DNA of 64,000 nucleotides from Siphonodentalium dalli (Eukaryota > Mollusca > Scaphopoda > Gadilida > Siphonodentaliidae): positions 18,549,326-18,613,325 of the forward strand of contig CP136069.1 in assembly GCA_032622095.1 (NCBI GenBank), read 5' to 3'. A program made the translations under genes and the position numbers. This document shows, in pieces, positions 1 through 9,887 of this stretch. The notes under the pieces are model-generated. The model ran no database searches. It was not told the DNA's origin and was given only the letters and a program-made list of their open reading frames with translations. Every line of letters begins with the position of its first letter. Position 1 is the stretch's first letter.

Positions 1-116
1 ACGTCTAAATGAAACCTCTGTTTGGTATTGTCCTGGAATATAGTACAGAATAACATCTAAATGAAACCTCTGTTTGGTATTGTCCTGGAATATAGTACAG
101 AATAACATCTAAATGA
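1..116. repeat. 52-bp tandem repeat, 2.2 copies
   Basis: The unit starting CTAAATGAAACCTCTG begins at 5 and repeats at 57. A third copy starts at 109 and breaks off after a few bases. The array may continue beyond the left edge. Confidence 0.9.
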
Positions 117-143
117 TATATTTCTTCGGACGACAGTATACAT

Positions 144-545
144 AATAATAATGACCAGTTTTATATAGCGATTAACCAATTACTTGCTCTAACACGCTTG
201 GTACAATATTACCCCAGTCATTTGCACAAGCCAACCAATGATTGCAGGCACTGCTCTAGTTTGATCAGGACATGCTCTGATACTCATCAGTATGACAAGC
301 TGACTGGTACTCTTTTAACGCATTAGTAGTGGGAAGCCGACACAGTACGAGCGACCTTGCTCAAGGGTCACAACTTGGCACGGGTTTTGAAACAGCAAGC
401 TGAAAATTGCACGTCGCTCAAAGCGGCCAAGCCAATGCTGTGTGAAGACTCGATGACCAGCGACGCGCTGCGAGCCCGTATCGTTGTTTACAGCGAATAC
501 AAGTCCTACACGCTAACCACTGAACCATGGAGCTCCATACATGTG
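144..545 (-). mobile_element. tRNA-derived SINE
   Basis: Read on the minus strand, an A-box-like block (TGGTTCAGTGGTTAGCG, 511-528) and a B-box-like block (GGTCATCGAGTC, 447-458) are followed by a central segment ACCCTTGAGCAAGG (355-368), a motif known from conserved-domain SINEs. The element ends in GCTATATAAAACTGG and a short ATT tail (142-175). The short open frames across it are by-products of the tRNA-like head. Confidence 0.6.
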
Positions 546-1399
546 ATACAGATTTAATACTGGTTATCACTTCCAATACTAAATACTCATTAGCCCAAAC
601 AAAAAAAGATATTTGATTCTCTGGCAATTATATTTGAAAATTAATGCGGGAGCGAGGGTTTTATTTTTTATTTTATTCTGCCCATAGACTGGCATAGTAA
701 ACATGGGTTATTATACCTTCCCAGGTCCAGAAAATGTAGGGAGAACATTGTAATGGATATAAACTAATTTAATCTGATGCAAAGAATGACAAATTATGAC
801 ATTGTACTACCCGTACATCATATAAGGATCGATAAAATTTTAATATTGGTACAATAATTTTTAACAACATGCAGATTCATATAAAAATACGGAACGTAAA
901 TATAGTCAAATGAAAAGATAAAGTTATCTTCAAAACTATCATAGAAAGTCTTGATTCACTTATTCCGCTGACTAATTAGAGACTATATGTACCTCAATGG
1001 ATGATAGACAATAACATTTCAAATAACCATCATAAACATGGCCAAATTTCCCCGCTTGTCAAACTGTGGTGTGCTCCGGTTTGCATATCTTCTATCCGAA
1101 TAGTATAGCAAGGGGGAAAACACTATCTTGTAGGGTTACTTTCTTACTGTGAGGTCACAAAGGTCAAATATCCAAATTTCTGCTGATCTTTTATCCAAAT
1201 ATTTCAACAAATTTGGCCAATAAACTTGGGGGTTTGGACAGCCTGTGGTGACAATATACCTGATAGTTATGGTTGCCTATGGTCTTTTGTTGAATACCCA
1301 CACATACACCGTTGTATTTAGCTCCTACTCAATATTTGAAATAAATAATTTCTTTGTCAGTTTCCTATTTTCATGTTACCGGTTTACAACTACGGTGAA
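546..1399. other. AT-rich intron sequence, nothing recognised
   Basis: I see no coding frame, inverted repeat or tandem repeat of note. By position this is part of the intron after SIN1 exon F. Confidence 0.5.
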
Positions 1400-1480
1400 A
1401 TATATAAGACTCATATATAAGAGAAGGGACTGGCACAGGGTCTTTAATGCGGCACCAGTTCAGCTCCCGTCATGAAAGGG
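1400..1480. mobile_element. Right-end fragment of a TTAA MITE (CATGACGGGAGCTG family)
   Basis: Half of the shared hairpin (CATATATAAGAGAA) is followed by CTGGCACAGGG and the end CAGCTCCCGTCATGAAAGGG, then TTAA at 1481-1484. The same end closes the copy at 53249-53494. The left end is missing. Confidence 0.7.
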
Positions 1481-1681
1481 TTAACTTTAGCATTTCTTCT
1501 ATCTGATCTGAACAAAACATCAAAATTGCTCAAACAAGGTTCATAATATTTCATGAGAACATTTAACTTCAAAATGATGTTGGCTTGTAGTAGAGAAAGT
1601 AGTTTGCCCCCGGAATGGTCGAAAAGATTGAGTCATCTTCTCCTTCACCACAGTGTTATATAGCTGGTAATACGACATTAA

Positions 1682-2070
1682 CCCTTTACCCAACAGAACG
1701 GCCCTGTGCCAATGCATTCTCTTATATATGCGGCGACCATAGGTCGCCTCGCATATATAAGAGAATGCATTGGCTTAACACATTAAAAATTATAAAATTG
1801 TTAAAGAATGTAAGAAAAAATGGTAAAAAGTGTTAAAAAAAGATTTTTTTAGGCCAATGCATTCTCTTATATATGCGAGGCGACCTATGGTCGACTCGCA
1901 TATATAAGAGAATGCATTGGCACAGGGCATAACTATAACCATCACAATGTGGTCAATGAGCCGGTTCCAATGATATCCATATTTGTATGGTTCTATTGAG
2001 ACAGACCGAAGATATTTTAGGCTGTTGAAGCTTTATTTGGCCGGTTTTGGCCGGTTTATTGGGTAAAGGG
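1682..2070. mobile_element. TTAA MITE with two internal hairpins (CCCTTTACCCAAC family)
   Basis: TIRs CCCTTTACCCAA at both ends are flanked by TTAA (1678-1681, 2071-2074), the target preference of piggyBac-type transposases. Two copies of the shared hairpin module lie at 1708-1774 and 1853-1921, in opposite orientation around an AT-rich spacer. The segment after the second hairpin has AAGCTTTATTTGGCCGG. A reversed copy lies at 20080-20472. Confidence 0.85.
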
Positions 2071-2074
2071 TTAA

Positions 2075-2486
2075 CAATACAAATTAAAGTTTACTAGCAT
2101 GAGAGGAATAAGCATGAAACAAGAAACGTGACAAAATTTTCTTAAGATATTTTCTTGAAGGCTAGTGGCAGTGTAATTTTGAACCTTAAGTTTGAAAAGT
2201 CCCACTAGAACCAAAGAACTACTGTAAGATAAGGCCAGTCTGGGTTGTTTACCCTAAACAAAACATGGGGTGGTCCTCGTAGATAAGCCCACCTCCATTT
2301 TTGAACAATCATGTCTTTCTATCCTGTAGAATAGAAGAAGATACTCAAGCACATCTCTGCTTTTAATTATTTTTTCCAGTTGTTTCTCTTAAATAATAAA
2401 GATGTATAATAGTATACACTTGTTTTAATATTGTTGTGAATTATACACATCTCATTCTATTCTTAGTTATTGGTCAGTAAAAGAGG
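2075..2486. other. Intron sequence, nothing recognised
   Basis: No gene or repeat was identified, apart from a 22-25 bp segment near 2449 (CTATTCTTAGTTATT) that recurs just after the MITE at 2489-2582. Confidence 0.4.
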
Positions 2487-2488
2487 TA

Positions 2489-2582
2489 CAGTAATGCCCT
2501 AATTAATCGACTCCATAACCACAGCAGAATTATGGGTATAATTCTGCTGTGGTTAAGCAGTTGATTAATTAGGGCATTACTG
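2489..2582. mobile_element. TA-flanked MITE, short form (CAGTAATGCCCTAATTAATC family)
   Basis: It is a near-perfect palindrome. TIR CAGTAATGCCCTAATTAATC is flanked by TA on both sides, as for Tc1/mariner-type elements. Other copies are at 5870, 9069, 16697 and 26015. Confidence 0.85.
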
Positions 2583-2584
2583 TA

Positions 2585-3194
2585 TCTTATTCTATTCTTA
2601 GTTATTAGATTTTTGCGAAACGGTGTGATTTGGTTCTCCTCTTAATTTATCAACACAAAAATAATATGAATCGTACGTGACACGTAGTTGAGCAACCACA
2701 CACGATGTGCCTCAAATTTCCCTTTTTTCGGCGAATTATATCGCTAAGAATAATTTATGTAACATCATGCAATGCAGTGGTCACGACGAAGACGACATGC
2801 CAACTTGACAAGACGTGACGTGGATTGTAAAATCTTGTCTGGATTCTCGTCATGACTTCTTCATTTTTCTTTTTCATTAAGATAACCAACGAAATTGGTC
2901 AAAATGAAATTATTAGACCTAAATCACATGTGAATTCTTCGTAAGTTGTGAAGTAGTTACTTTCATTTTTATCGCGAAGCTTCATTTCCAATTCCGCGTT
3001 TTTTGCAATCTCCACACGGTTGCTAACCGGAAGTCACGTGACAATTTCTCAAAAATATATACCCGCAATCTTGAAAAATCACTGATGGATATAGAAAAAA
3101 TTATATGACGTAATTCACCTGCCTTAGGTATGAGCACCCTTGGTGGTTGCTATAAACGCACATGGACGAAAATGTCATGACAACAAGAACATGC
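2585..3194. other. Intron sequence, nothing recognised
   Basis: There is no open frame or repeat structure that I can support. Confidence 0.4.
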
Positions 3195-3202
3195 ATGGCA
3201 AG

Positions 3203-3456
3203 CAAGCCTTGAAATAGTGTGTCTGTCATTTGCAGAATGAGGTCCCCAGAGGGTGAATTTAGTGATGCTACCCTGCATAATGGGCTAGCATCACCAAATT
3301 CACCCTCTGGGGACCTCATTCTGCTTACACCTCAGCAGAATGAGGTTCCCAGAGGGTGAATTTGGTGATGCTAGTCCACTATGCAGGGTAGCATCACTAA
3401 ATTCACCCTCTGGGGACCTCATTCGGCAAATGACAGACACCCTATTTCAAGGCTTG
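3203..3456. mobile_element. Double-hairpin MITE, hAT-like (CAAGCCTTG family), copy 1
   Basis: TIR CAAGCCTTGAAATAGTGTG is present at both ends, with a perfect 8-bp target duplication ATGGCAAG (3195-3202 and 3457-3464). The interior is two adjacent hairpins, each with arms GAATGAGGTCCCCAGAGGG around GTGAATT..GATGCTA. The 8-bp duplication places it with hAT-type elements. Confidence 0.9.
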
Positions 3457-3464
3457 ATGGCAAG

Positions 3465-3917
3465 TCAAACATAAGAGTTCTAATTTGCTACAATTTTGAA
3501 GAGTAGCTTGCGAAAATTGTCAACAATACTACAGCTCTGATCCTCCATTCTGTCATTAAGTTTTTAGTGGGGGAATTGTTCTCAAAGCACATAGGAGATT
3601 TGACTTTGGGGCGATCGGTTTTCGCCATCTTGGCTGGAAAATCCTGCGCTAAATATAGAAACCAGACTATTACCCAGCCAGTGACAGAGTCAGAAAGGAA
3701 ATATGACTGGTGCGCTCTGGTAGAGATTGCTCACCCACTTGTTAATAAACTGTTTTCATACCGGAATCCACAAATATCCAACCAACTCAACAGAGTTCAC
3801 TTATCTCCTTATCAGGGTTTCTGCTGGGGGTTGGGGGAATGGTACCCCTCTGGCCGCTGGGGGAAATCTCTGTCTATAAAAAATCTGCGAATATCTACTA
3901 GTATTTTGTGACAAAAT
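3465..3917. other. Intron sequence, nothing recognised
   Basis: A 114-codon plus-strand frame (3567-3911) runs here, but it resembles no family I know and lacks any coding context. I treat it as chance. Confidence 0.4.
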
Positions 3918-4213
3918 GTCAAGTTAAATTCGCAGGTAAAATAAGTGTATTGAAAACTCACCTTTTTAAAAAATGTTTCAGTTTATAACTACACCAACAC
4001 TTTTATCTGAGTTTTTTCAGAACGATATCAATCTTATTCATCAGGTTAATTTTTACCTCAGGTCATCTTTTTATCCTATGAGAATTTTTAACTTGTCTGT
4101 TATCAGCTACACATTTTATCTTTGTTGCTCGTGTGTCTTTTAAATAATTAAGATTTTTAACCACTCGATGTACGCGCATTGAAACAAATTTATTGTGGAA
4201 TGCGTTTTAAATG

Positions 4214-4243
<30 letters not shown>
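3918..4243 (+). repeat. Possible retroposon fragment with (AAT)n tail
   Basis: The segment ends in a region like the 3' tails of invertebrate retroposons (GCGCATTGAAAC..TGTGGAATGCGTTTTAAATG) followed by (AAT)8. Its first 34 bases (from 3918) equal one unit of the minisatellite that follows. No coding region is left. Confidence 0.35.
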
Positions 4244-4244
<1 letters not shown>

Positions 4245-4351
4245 GACAAGTTAAATTCGCAGGTAAAATAAGTGTACTGACAATTTAAATTCGCAGGTAA
4301 AATAAGTGTACTGACAAGTTAAATTCGCAGGTAAAATAAGTGTACTGACAA
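4244..4351. repeat. 34-bp minisatellite, left block
   Basis: About three units of CTGACAAGTTAAATTCGCAG followed by GTAAAATAAGTGTA. The array is split by the hAT-like insertion at 4352-5241 and resumes at 5242. Confidence 0.9.
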
Positions 4352-5241
4352 TAGGGTCCGGCGAATCGGCGATTTTGTTCGAATCGAATCTCGAATCGAA
4401 TCAGACACGCGGATTTCACATCGAATCGAATCTCGAATCGAATCTTACTCCCCGTGGTAAATCGACAAGAACTAGATTTATGTCGGCGATCCCGCTGCAG
4501 CGCGAGTGTCTCCCCATACCATCACCTGTGCGTGTTTGGCAGCTTGTCGTGTGGACCTGCGTCACAATAAAAAATGTTGAGAACGGCACATGAAAATATG
4601 ACGAGATAAATCGTACTCTGTCGTACTTTGTTTTTCATCAGGGCCCAATTCTTTCTTCATCGTAAAGGTGGCTAGTGACAACTGTTTCTTTTTATGGGCT
4701 CGCCCGCATCGCCGCTACTACTAGACGTGTTGCCGGTTAATTTTCGTTTTGAGTCTTTCTTTTCTTTTGCCCTTATGGTGGATTGCAGGATGACTGCGGC
4801 TAAGGTGTGCCCATAAGTGGGAGGTAGTGCCCTTTTTTTCTGAACTGATAGTACAGTCGTGCACGATTTGCACCTGAATTTGTCAACGCTGCATTCAAAA
4901 TAACTTTTAATTTCCGCCAGTATAACTTTGGATAAATAAAAAGTAGGGAAGGGCACAAGAGATGGATCGATGATATGGATATTTCGCCGCCACGACGACC
5001 CAAGAGCAATAATTTACTGAACGAAACAGGACCGCATCTCGTGCACCGACGGCGTTCGCAACGACATCTGCGTGCGTTTGTTTTAGAGCTTTTGTAGGAC
5101 ACGCTGTTCAACAAGTTCGCACATAATGAGGTTAATATGGTGATTCGAACTACATTCGAATCACACGATCGATTTCGAATCGAATCGAATCAGTAAGACG
5201 ATTTCGAATCGAATCGAATCTCGAAGCTTCGCCGGACCCTA
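4352..5241. mobile_element. Non-autonomous hAT-like element with TCGAATCGAATC iterons
   Basis: TIR TAGGGTCCGGCGAA at both ends is flanked by a perfect 8-bp duplication ACTGACAA (4344-4351 and 5242-5249) taken from the minisatellite. Clusters of TCGAATCGAATC lie just inside both ends, like subterminal transposase sites. The interior holds overlapping minus-strand frames (4672-4956, 4800-5114) with a CxxC pair, but no transposase that I recognise. Confidence 0.85.
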
Positions 5242-5579
5242 ACTGACAAGTTAAATTCACGGGTAAAATAAGTGTACTGACAAGTTAAATTCGCGGGTAA
5301 AATAAGTGTACTGACAAGTTAAATTCGCGGGCAAAATAAGTGTACTGACAAGTTAAATTCGTGGGTAAAATAAGTGTACTGACAAGTTAAATTCGCGGGT
5401 AAAATAAGTGTACTGACAAGTTAAATTCGCGGGTAAAATAAGTGTACTGACAAGTTAAATTCGCAGGTAAAATAAGTGTACTGACAAGTTAAATTCGCAG
5501 GTAAAATAAGTGTACTGACAAGTTAAATTCGCAGGTAAAATAAGTGTACTGACAAGTTAAATTCGCAGGTAAAATAAGT
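5242..5579. repeat. 34-bp minisatellite, right block
   Basis: Ten further units of the same repeat. Early units carry CGCGGG or CACGGG and later ones CGCAGG, so the two halves of the array have distinct sub-variants. Confidence 0.9.
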
Positions 5580-5721
5580 GATCAACGTTAATGGGAAAAT
5601 AAACTTATATTTGTTTATTACTCCCTGTTGGTTTTATTTAGTGGCAGATATACACATGTGTTGTAGGCATTTTAAAAGCGGAAACCCCTGCCTAAATATA
5701 AACATATCCCTATCAAGATAG

Positions 5722-5771
5722 CTATAAAACTTACTCAGTGACCACAATTGAGATGCAACAGCAGGTTTATC
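5722..5771 (-). pseudogene. Relic of SIN1 exon F 3' end and splice donor
   Basis: About 50 bp match the 3' end of exon F and its donor (6711-6765): TAAAACTTAC.CAGTGACC then CACAATTGAG and GCAACAGCAGG, with roughly ten bases missing. It lies 1 kb downstream of exon F in the next intron. It is too short to be a usable exon. Confidence 0.65.
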
Positions 5772-5869
5772 GAGTATAACGAATTGAAAATTAATGTGAC
5801 ATGAGCTTAGTTTGGTACATAGTCAGCAATCTGCAACTGATTAAGCTATTGTTTCTTTCACTATACTTA

Positions 5870-6082
5870 CAGTAATGCCCTAATTAATCGACTGCTTAAC
5901 CACAGCAGAATTATGGGTAACTTTTCAGGATTTAGTCGGAAATATGGCTTGTTGCCATTAATTGGAAAGCATACCCCGAGAGCTTTCCGATGAATGGCAA
6001 CAAGCCATATTTCCGACTAAATCCTGAAAAGTTACCCATAATTATGCTGTGGTTAAGAAGTCAATTAATTAGAGCATTACTG
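5870..6082. mobile_element. TA-flanked MITE, long form (CAGTAATGCCC family)
   Basis: TIR CAGTAATGCCCTAATTAATC is flanked by TA (5868-5869, 6083-6084). The arms extend about 100 bp through CCACAGCAGAATTATGGG and GGATTTAGTCGGAAATATGG to a small loop. Confidence 0.9.
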
Positions 6083-6227
6083 TATGTTGAACGGAAAGGC
6101 CTTATGGTCCATCAGCCAGTGCTCCATTCTGACTTGCTATTGCCATTACGGACTAATACGAAGGACTTTTCATTGACCCGGGCAGATGTGTCACCTTGCC
6201 AGGCAACCACTTACTTGTATTGGTTAA

Positions 6228-6692
6228 AGGTACTCAATCCGATCAGGCCCTCATAAATTACTATTTATTTGGCTTCGGGGATAAAAAATAATTGATTCGA
6301 GTCGAGGAACCTACCTATAAACGCATAGAGTGATCAGATATCAATTTTTGAAGTTTTGTTATTTCTATTTTTTCTGGCCCAGAAACACACCGTCAAAAGG
6401 ATGGTTGGTCTCTGTCAAAATTGCGTTATTAATACACTTGATTTTAGAGTTATCCATCTTCGTCTGTTTGAATAAGGGCTTCTGTGGAAATTATTAGTAC
6501 ACATCTCGAGAAATTTACAAACTTAGGGGCAATTATTAGTACACATCTCGAGAAAATTACAAATTTCAAAAATCAATATCTAATAACTCTGAGCTTTGAT
6601 GGGTGGGTTCCTCGACTCGAATCAAATACTTTTTACCCCAAAGCCAAAGAAAGAAATAGTAATATAGGACCCTCTGATCGGATTGAGTACCT
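6228..6692. mobile_element. TTAA MITE (AGGTACTCAATCCG family), copy 1
   Basis: TIR AGGTACTCAATCCG at both ends is flanked by TTAA (6224-6227, 6693-6696). The arms continue through GATTCGAGTCGAGGAACC. The right flank is 20 bp from the splice donor of SIN1 exon F. Other copies are at 34080 and 35946. Confidence 0.9.
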
Positions 6693-6718
6693 TTAACATA
6701 TAAAACAATAAAACTTAC

Positions 6719-6895
6719 ACAGTGACCACAATTGAGTTCTTTGGCGTCGCAACAGCAGGCGTATCCTTCTCAACGAGAGCCAGTTTCCCAAATCCAAATT
6801 TAGAAATAGGCTCTCGGTTGTCGAGGGCAGGAAAGTCTGCATCCACCTCTCCGTCATCTTCAGCTATATGTAGTGAAAATGCATGCACATTTTCC
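6719..6895 (-). CDS. mapkap1: SIN1 exon F: CRIM domain acidic loop and core
   Basis: One nucleotide completes the codon from exon E, then 58 codons and two nucleotides follow. The 3' splice site is TTGCAG and the 5' splice site is GTAAGT at 6718. The exon carries [17 protein letters not shown] and then [16 protein letters not shown], nearly identical to the acidic loop and adjoining strand of the SIN1 CRIM domain, the surface that binds Akt/SGK kinases. The exon is squeezed between two MITEs. TTAA of one ends 20 bp beyond the donor, and the duplication of the other starts 13 bp before the acceptor. The next exon must begin in phase 2 and was not found in the window. Homology assignment is firm. 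Splice borders are inferred from consensus and phase. Confidence 0.95.
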
Positions 6896-6918
6896 CTGCA
6901 ATTGTATGGATAGAGGTG

Positions 6919-7348
6919 AAAGCCTACAAATAGTGTGTCTGTCTTTTGCAGAATGAGGCCCCCAGAGGGTGAATTTAGTGATGCTATCCTGCACAGCAGG
7001 CTGGCATCACCGAATCCACCCTCTGGGGGCCTCATTCTGCTTAGGTCTCAACTGTTATGGGAGACCTCTGATCTGATTGAAGTTCCCCAGTTGAAGTTGT
7101 TGTTCACCCATTAGTCATTTTATTTTCTAAAAATTAGGGGATAAAGAAACTTCCCAGAAGGGGAAAAGTAACTAAAAACAAAATGTTAATTTTAAACTAT
7201 AGATACTTCCCAGAAGATAAGGCCTAATCAGAATTAGGTCCCAAGAGGGTGAATTTGGTGATGCTAGTCCACTATGCAGGATAGCGTAACTAAATTCAAC
7301 CTCTGGGACGTCATTCTGCAAACGACAGACACACTATTTGCAGCCTTG
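6919..7348. mobile_element. Double-hairpin MITE, hAT-like, copy 2
   Basis: The ends AAAGCCTACAAATAG and CTATTTGCAGCCTTG are flanked by TAGAGGTG (6911-6918) and TAGATGTG (7349-7356), a 7-of-8 target duplication. It has two GAATGAGG/CCCCAGAGGG hairpins near its ends and an AT-rich middle. It lies directly upstream of the SIN1 exon F acceptor. Confidence 0.85.
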
Positions 7349-7356
7349 TAGATGTG

Positions 7357-7660
7357 AAGATCATATCAGACACAGTTGTTCATCATAATGAAAACTGTAG
7401 GGTGGTAAAATTACTTATGTTAGAACTTCTAATTGATCATAAATGCCCACAATATGATTTTACACCAGAATAGGCTTTTTATATTTGCTAAAATTCGCAT
7501 CGGTAAACGCTATGTCCAAAATATGAAGATGTGCCAAAAATAATCATGGCAATGCAACTTTTGCCACTGCATACTAATATTTAAATATTACTGCTAAACA
7601 CTGAAACCAAATGCAGCAAGGATTTAATTTTTTGGTGTAAATTTCACAATTTTCTCATGA
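7357..7660. other. Intron sequence, nothing recognised
   Basis: AT-rich, with no frame or repeat noted. Confidence 0.4.
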
Positions 7661-7752
7661 CTAACAAAACATCGTCATCTAACCAAACATCGTCATCTAA
7701 CCAAACATCGTCATCTAACCAAACATCGTCATCTAACCAAACATCGTCATCG
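7661..7752. repeat. 18-bp tandem repeat, about 5 copies
   Basis: The unit ATCGTCATCTAACCAAAC starts at 7671, 7689, 7707, 7725 and 7743. The period is a multiple of three, so a repetitive short frame results, which I do not regard as a gene. Confidence 0.9.
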
Positions 7753-7788
7753 TGGTTCCTCCCGATGTGCCCAAAAATACAATTACAA

Positions 7789-8233
7789 GGGCCCTGTGCC
7801 AATGCATTCTCTTATATATGCGAGTCGACCATAGGTCGCCTCGCATATATAAGAGAATGCATTGGCTTAACAGATTAAAAATTATAAAATTGTTAAAGAA
7901 TGTAAAAAAAATGGTAAAAAGTGTTAATTTTTTATCATTTTTTTTAAATAAATGTTTCTTACAATTTTTAGGACATAAAATAAAAAACATCCATTACCCT
8001 GCAGGGAGCCCCACACATATATAGAAGCATATAGAAGAGTGTTGTCTGCTCATGTTTGTCTGGGGCTCTGTATGGGTGAAATTAGAAAATTGTTAAAGAA
8101 TACAAGAACAAATTATTAAAATTGTAAAAAATTGTTAGGCCAATGCATTCTCTTATATATGCGAGGCGACCTATGGTCGACTCGCATATATAAGAGAATG
8201 CATTGGCACAGGGCCCTTCTGTTGGGTAAAGGG
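7789..8233. mobile_element. TTAA MITE with two hairpins, left end lost
   Basis: Hairpin modules lie at 7798-7866 and 8139-8207. The spacer contains GGGAGCCCCACACATATATA and TTTGTCTGGGGCTC, also found in the copies at 41438 and 53764. The right end TTGGGTAAAGGG is followed by TTAA (8234-8237). The left TIR expected before CCCTGTGCC is absent. Confidence 0.75.
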
Positions 8234-8237
8234 TTAA

Positions 8238-8680
8238 TGGCCTTATCTACAATCCTGCAACAGCCAATTTCTAAGTTCATGACTTACACAAAAAACTCTC
8301 ATTTTTCCTTGACTTGGAAATTAGAATGTCATTTTCCATGACTTTTTTCAGGATTTTCAGGACCTATATCAAGTCAATTTCAAATGATCTACTGACCTTC
8401 CAAATATATTTATTGATGTTCGCCAAAGATTGCAGGGCCGGTAAAGAGTTAACAAAATTGTCCAGTTTGTTTTTGGTCTTTCAAGCTGGGTGAATTCAAG
8501 GATGTTCATGGCAATTGCAACTATTAGCTTGTGTGAGCTTATCCGCATGACTGACTTCGGATTGGTTTAACAAGCTTGACACGGCGATCAAGCTTCACTC
8601 TACTCTTGATATTCATCATTTCATCATGTCTTCTGATCGTCTGCGAATTATATATATCGCTAAACTTAGAGTTTGTCCAT
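8238..8680. other. Intron sequence, nothing recognised
   Basis: GGCCGGTAAAGAGTTAAC near 8434-8452 may be a decayed TTAA MITE end. Nothing else was identified. Confidence 0.35.
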
Positions 8681-9053
8681 TACAGACATATTATGTACTT
8701 GTTTGGGTGCGTGAAACTGATAAGTTAGTATTCAGGCGCTATGAGAACAGGAGGAATGTAACATTCTACTAACATCGCTGAAAATTTTAAACAAATCGAC
8801 TGTACCACTCCATAGAAAACATCGCCAGAACTACACTCAATTGTAAATAATTACTACTCGATTCGGGGCGCATCTATCGGCGATAAACTAACGAAAACGA
8901 TTTTGCCATCGAGAGTCACTGCATTTAATTCATATATAAGAATGACGGCGTGTTGTCAATTTGGATATAATATTTGTAAAACTTACAACTTTGAACAAGA
9001 TTATTCTCCATTTATATTTGATCACTATACCGGAGTGTTTCACATCACTTTAA
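8681..9053. repeat. Dispersed 370-bp repeat (ACATATTATG..TTTCACATCACTTTAA), copy 1
   Basis: It aligns over its full length with 26373-26744, sharing CTTGTTTGGGTGCGTGAAAC, ACCACTCCATAGAAAACAT and CCGGAGTGTTTCACATCAC. It carries no frame and no clear class. A terminal fragment recurs at 15358. Confidence 0.8.
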
Positions 9054-9068
9054 AGTGTACATATATTA

Positions 9069-9204
9069 CAGTAATGCCCAAAGTAATTGACCACAGCAGA
9101 ATTATGGGTAATTTTTCAGGATTTAGTCGGAAATATGGCTTGTTACCATTCAGCGGAAAGCTCTTCTGCTGTGGTTAAGTGGTCAATTACTTTAGGAATT
9201 ACTG
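9069..9204. mobile_element. TA-flanked MITE (CAGTAATGCCC family), copy 3
   Basis: TIRs CAGTAATGCCCAAAGTAATT and the reverse of GGAATTACTG are flanked by TA (9067-9068, 9205-9206). One arm has lost part of its inner sequence. Confidence 0.85.
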
Positions 9205-9275
9205 TAACACCATGCATTCTTTGTAGTTATTCCATAAATACTTCATGTTCTGATGAACTACAAGTGAGTTAGATA
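9205..9275. repeat. 71-bp direct repeat, left copy
   Basis: TAACACCATGCATTCTTTG to GTTAGATA. The same 71 bp recur at 9531-9601 with three or four changes, and a hAT-like MITE sits exactly between the copies. Confidence 0.9.
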
Positions 9276-9529
9276 CAAGCCTTGAAATAGTGTGTCTGTC
9301 ATTTGCAGAATGAGGTTCCCAGAGGGTGAATTTAGTGATGCTACCCCGCATAGCGGGCTAACATCACCAAATTCACCCTCTGGGAACCTCATTCTGCTTA
9401 GGTGTAAGAAGAATGAGGTCCCCAGAGGGTGAATTTGGTGATGCTAGCCCGCTATGCGGGGTAGCATAACTAAATTCACCCTCTGTGGACCTCATTCTGC
9501 AAATGACAGGCACACTATTTCAAGGCTTG
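9276..9529. mobile_element. Double-hairpin MITE, hAT-like, copy 3
   Basis: TIR CAAGCCTTGAAATAGTGTG is present at both ends, with two hairpins of GAATGAGGT..AGAGGGTGAATT inside. No 8-bp duplication is visible. Instead the element is bracketed by the 71-bp direct repeats at 9205-9275 and 9531-9601. Confidence 0.9.
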
Positions 9530-9530
9530 A

Positions 9531-9601
9531 TAACACCATGCATTCTTTGTAGTTATTCCATAAATACTTTATGTTCTGACGAACTACAAGCGAGTTAGAT
9601 A
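9531..9601. repeat. 71-bp direct repeat, right copy
   Basis: Second copy of the repeat at 9205-9275, beginning two bases after the MITE end. Confidence 0.9.
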
Positions 9602-9717
9602 AATAATTCTTCAGTCTAGCCATAAGTTGTAATGCAACAACATCATGGTATACCAATATCAAACATCATTTCTTGACTCAATACATAATTGCGAAGTCAC
9701 AAATAAAATTTCCTTAC

Positions 9718-9887
9718 TTTATCCTTGGCTCACGTTCTTCATTAAGGTAATTATAACATATCAAGCCAATCAAATCGAGAACTCTGGCAGCTGTGGTGAC
9801 GACCATATGCATAGGGTAGGCTCGATCTACAGGATTCGCCATCGAGAGGAAAATATCTATCTTCCTAGTGGGAACACCTGAAGCAAT
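9718..9887 (-). CDS. mapkap1: SIN1 exon E: first part of the CRIM domain
   Basis: In phase 0, 56 codons and two nucleotides. The 3' splice site is TATCTCTCAG before 9887 and the 5' splice site is GTAAGG at 9717. Residues include TRKIDIFLS, PMHMVV and VLDLIGLICYNYLNEE, which match the start of the CRIM fold of animal SIN1. The 5' 38 nt of the exon and its acceptor form the innermost unit of a 65-bp tandem repeat (9850-10044), so two more acceptor-plus-exon-start copies lie upstream. Only the innermost acceptor gives the full exon, because a 65-nt addition would shift the frame. Confidence 0.95.

Noticed and set aside
357-557. Plus-strand frame of 66 codons that looks protein-like
   Set aside because: It overlaps the tRNA-like head and central motif of a minus-strand SINE, which explains its higher GC content.
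1-6718. Remaining SIN1 exons (RBD and PH domains)
   Set aside because: I scanned the minus strand for the expected segments after exon F and saw none, so they are assumed to lie outside the window.
7733-8341. Frames rich in CILLYMRG or RIYKRMHW repeats, also at 20316, 24090, 41743 and 53814
   Set aside because: They are the two strands of the shared hairpin module, present in many copies. They are not a gene family.
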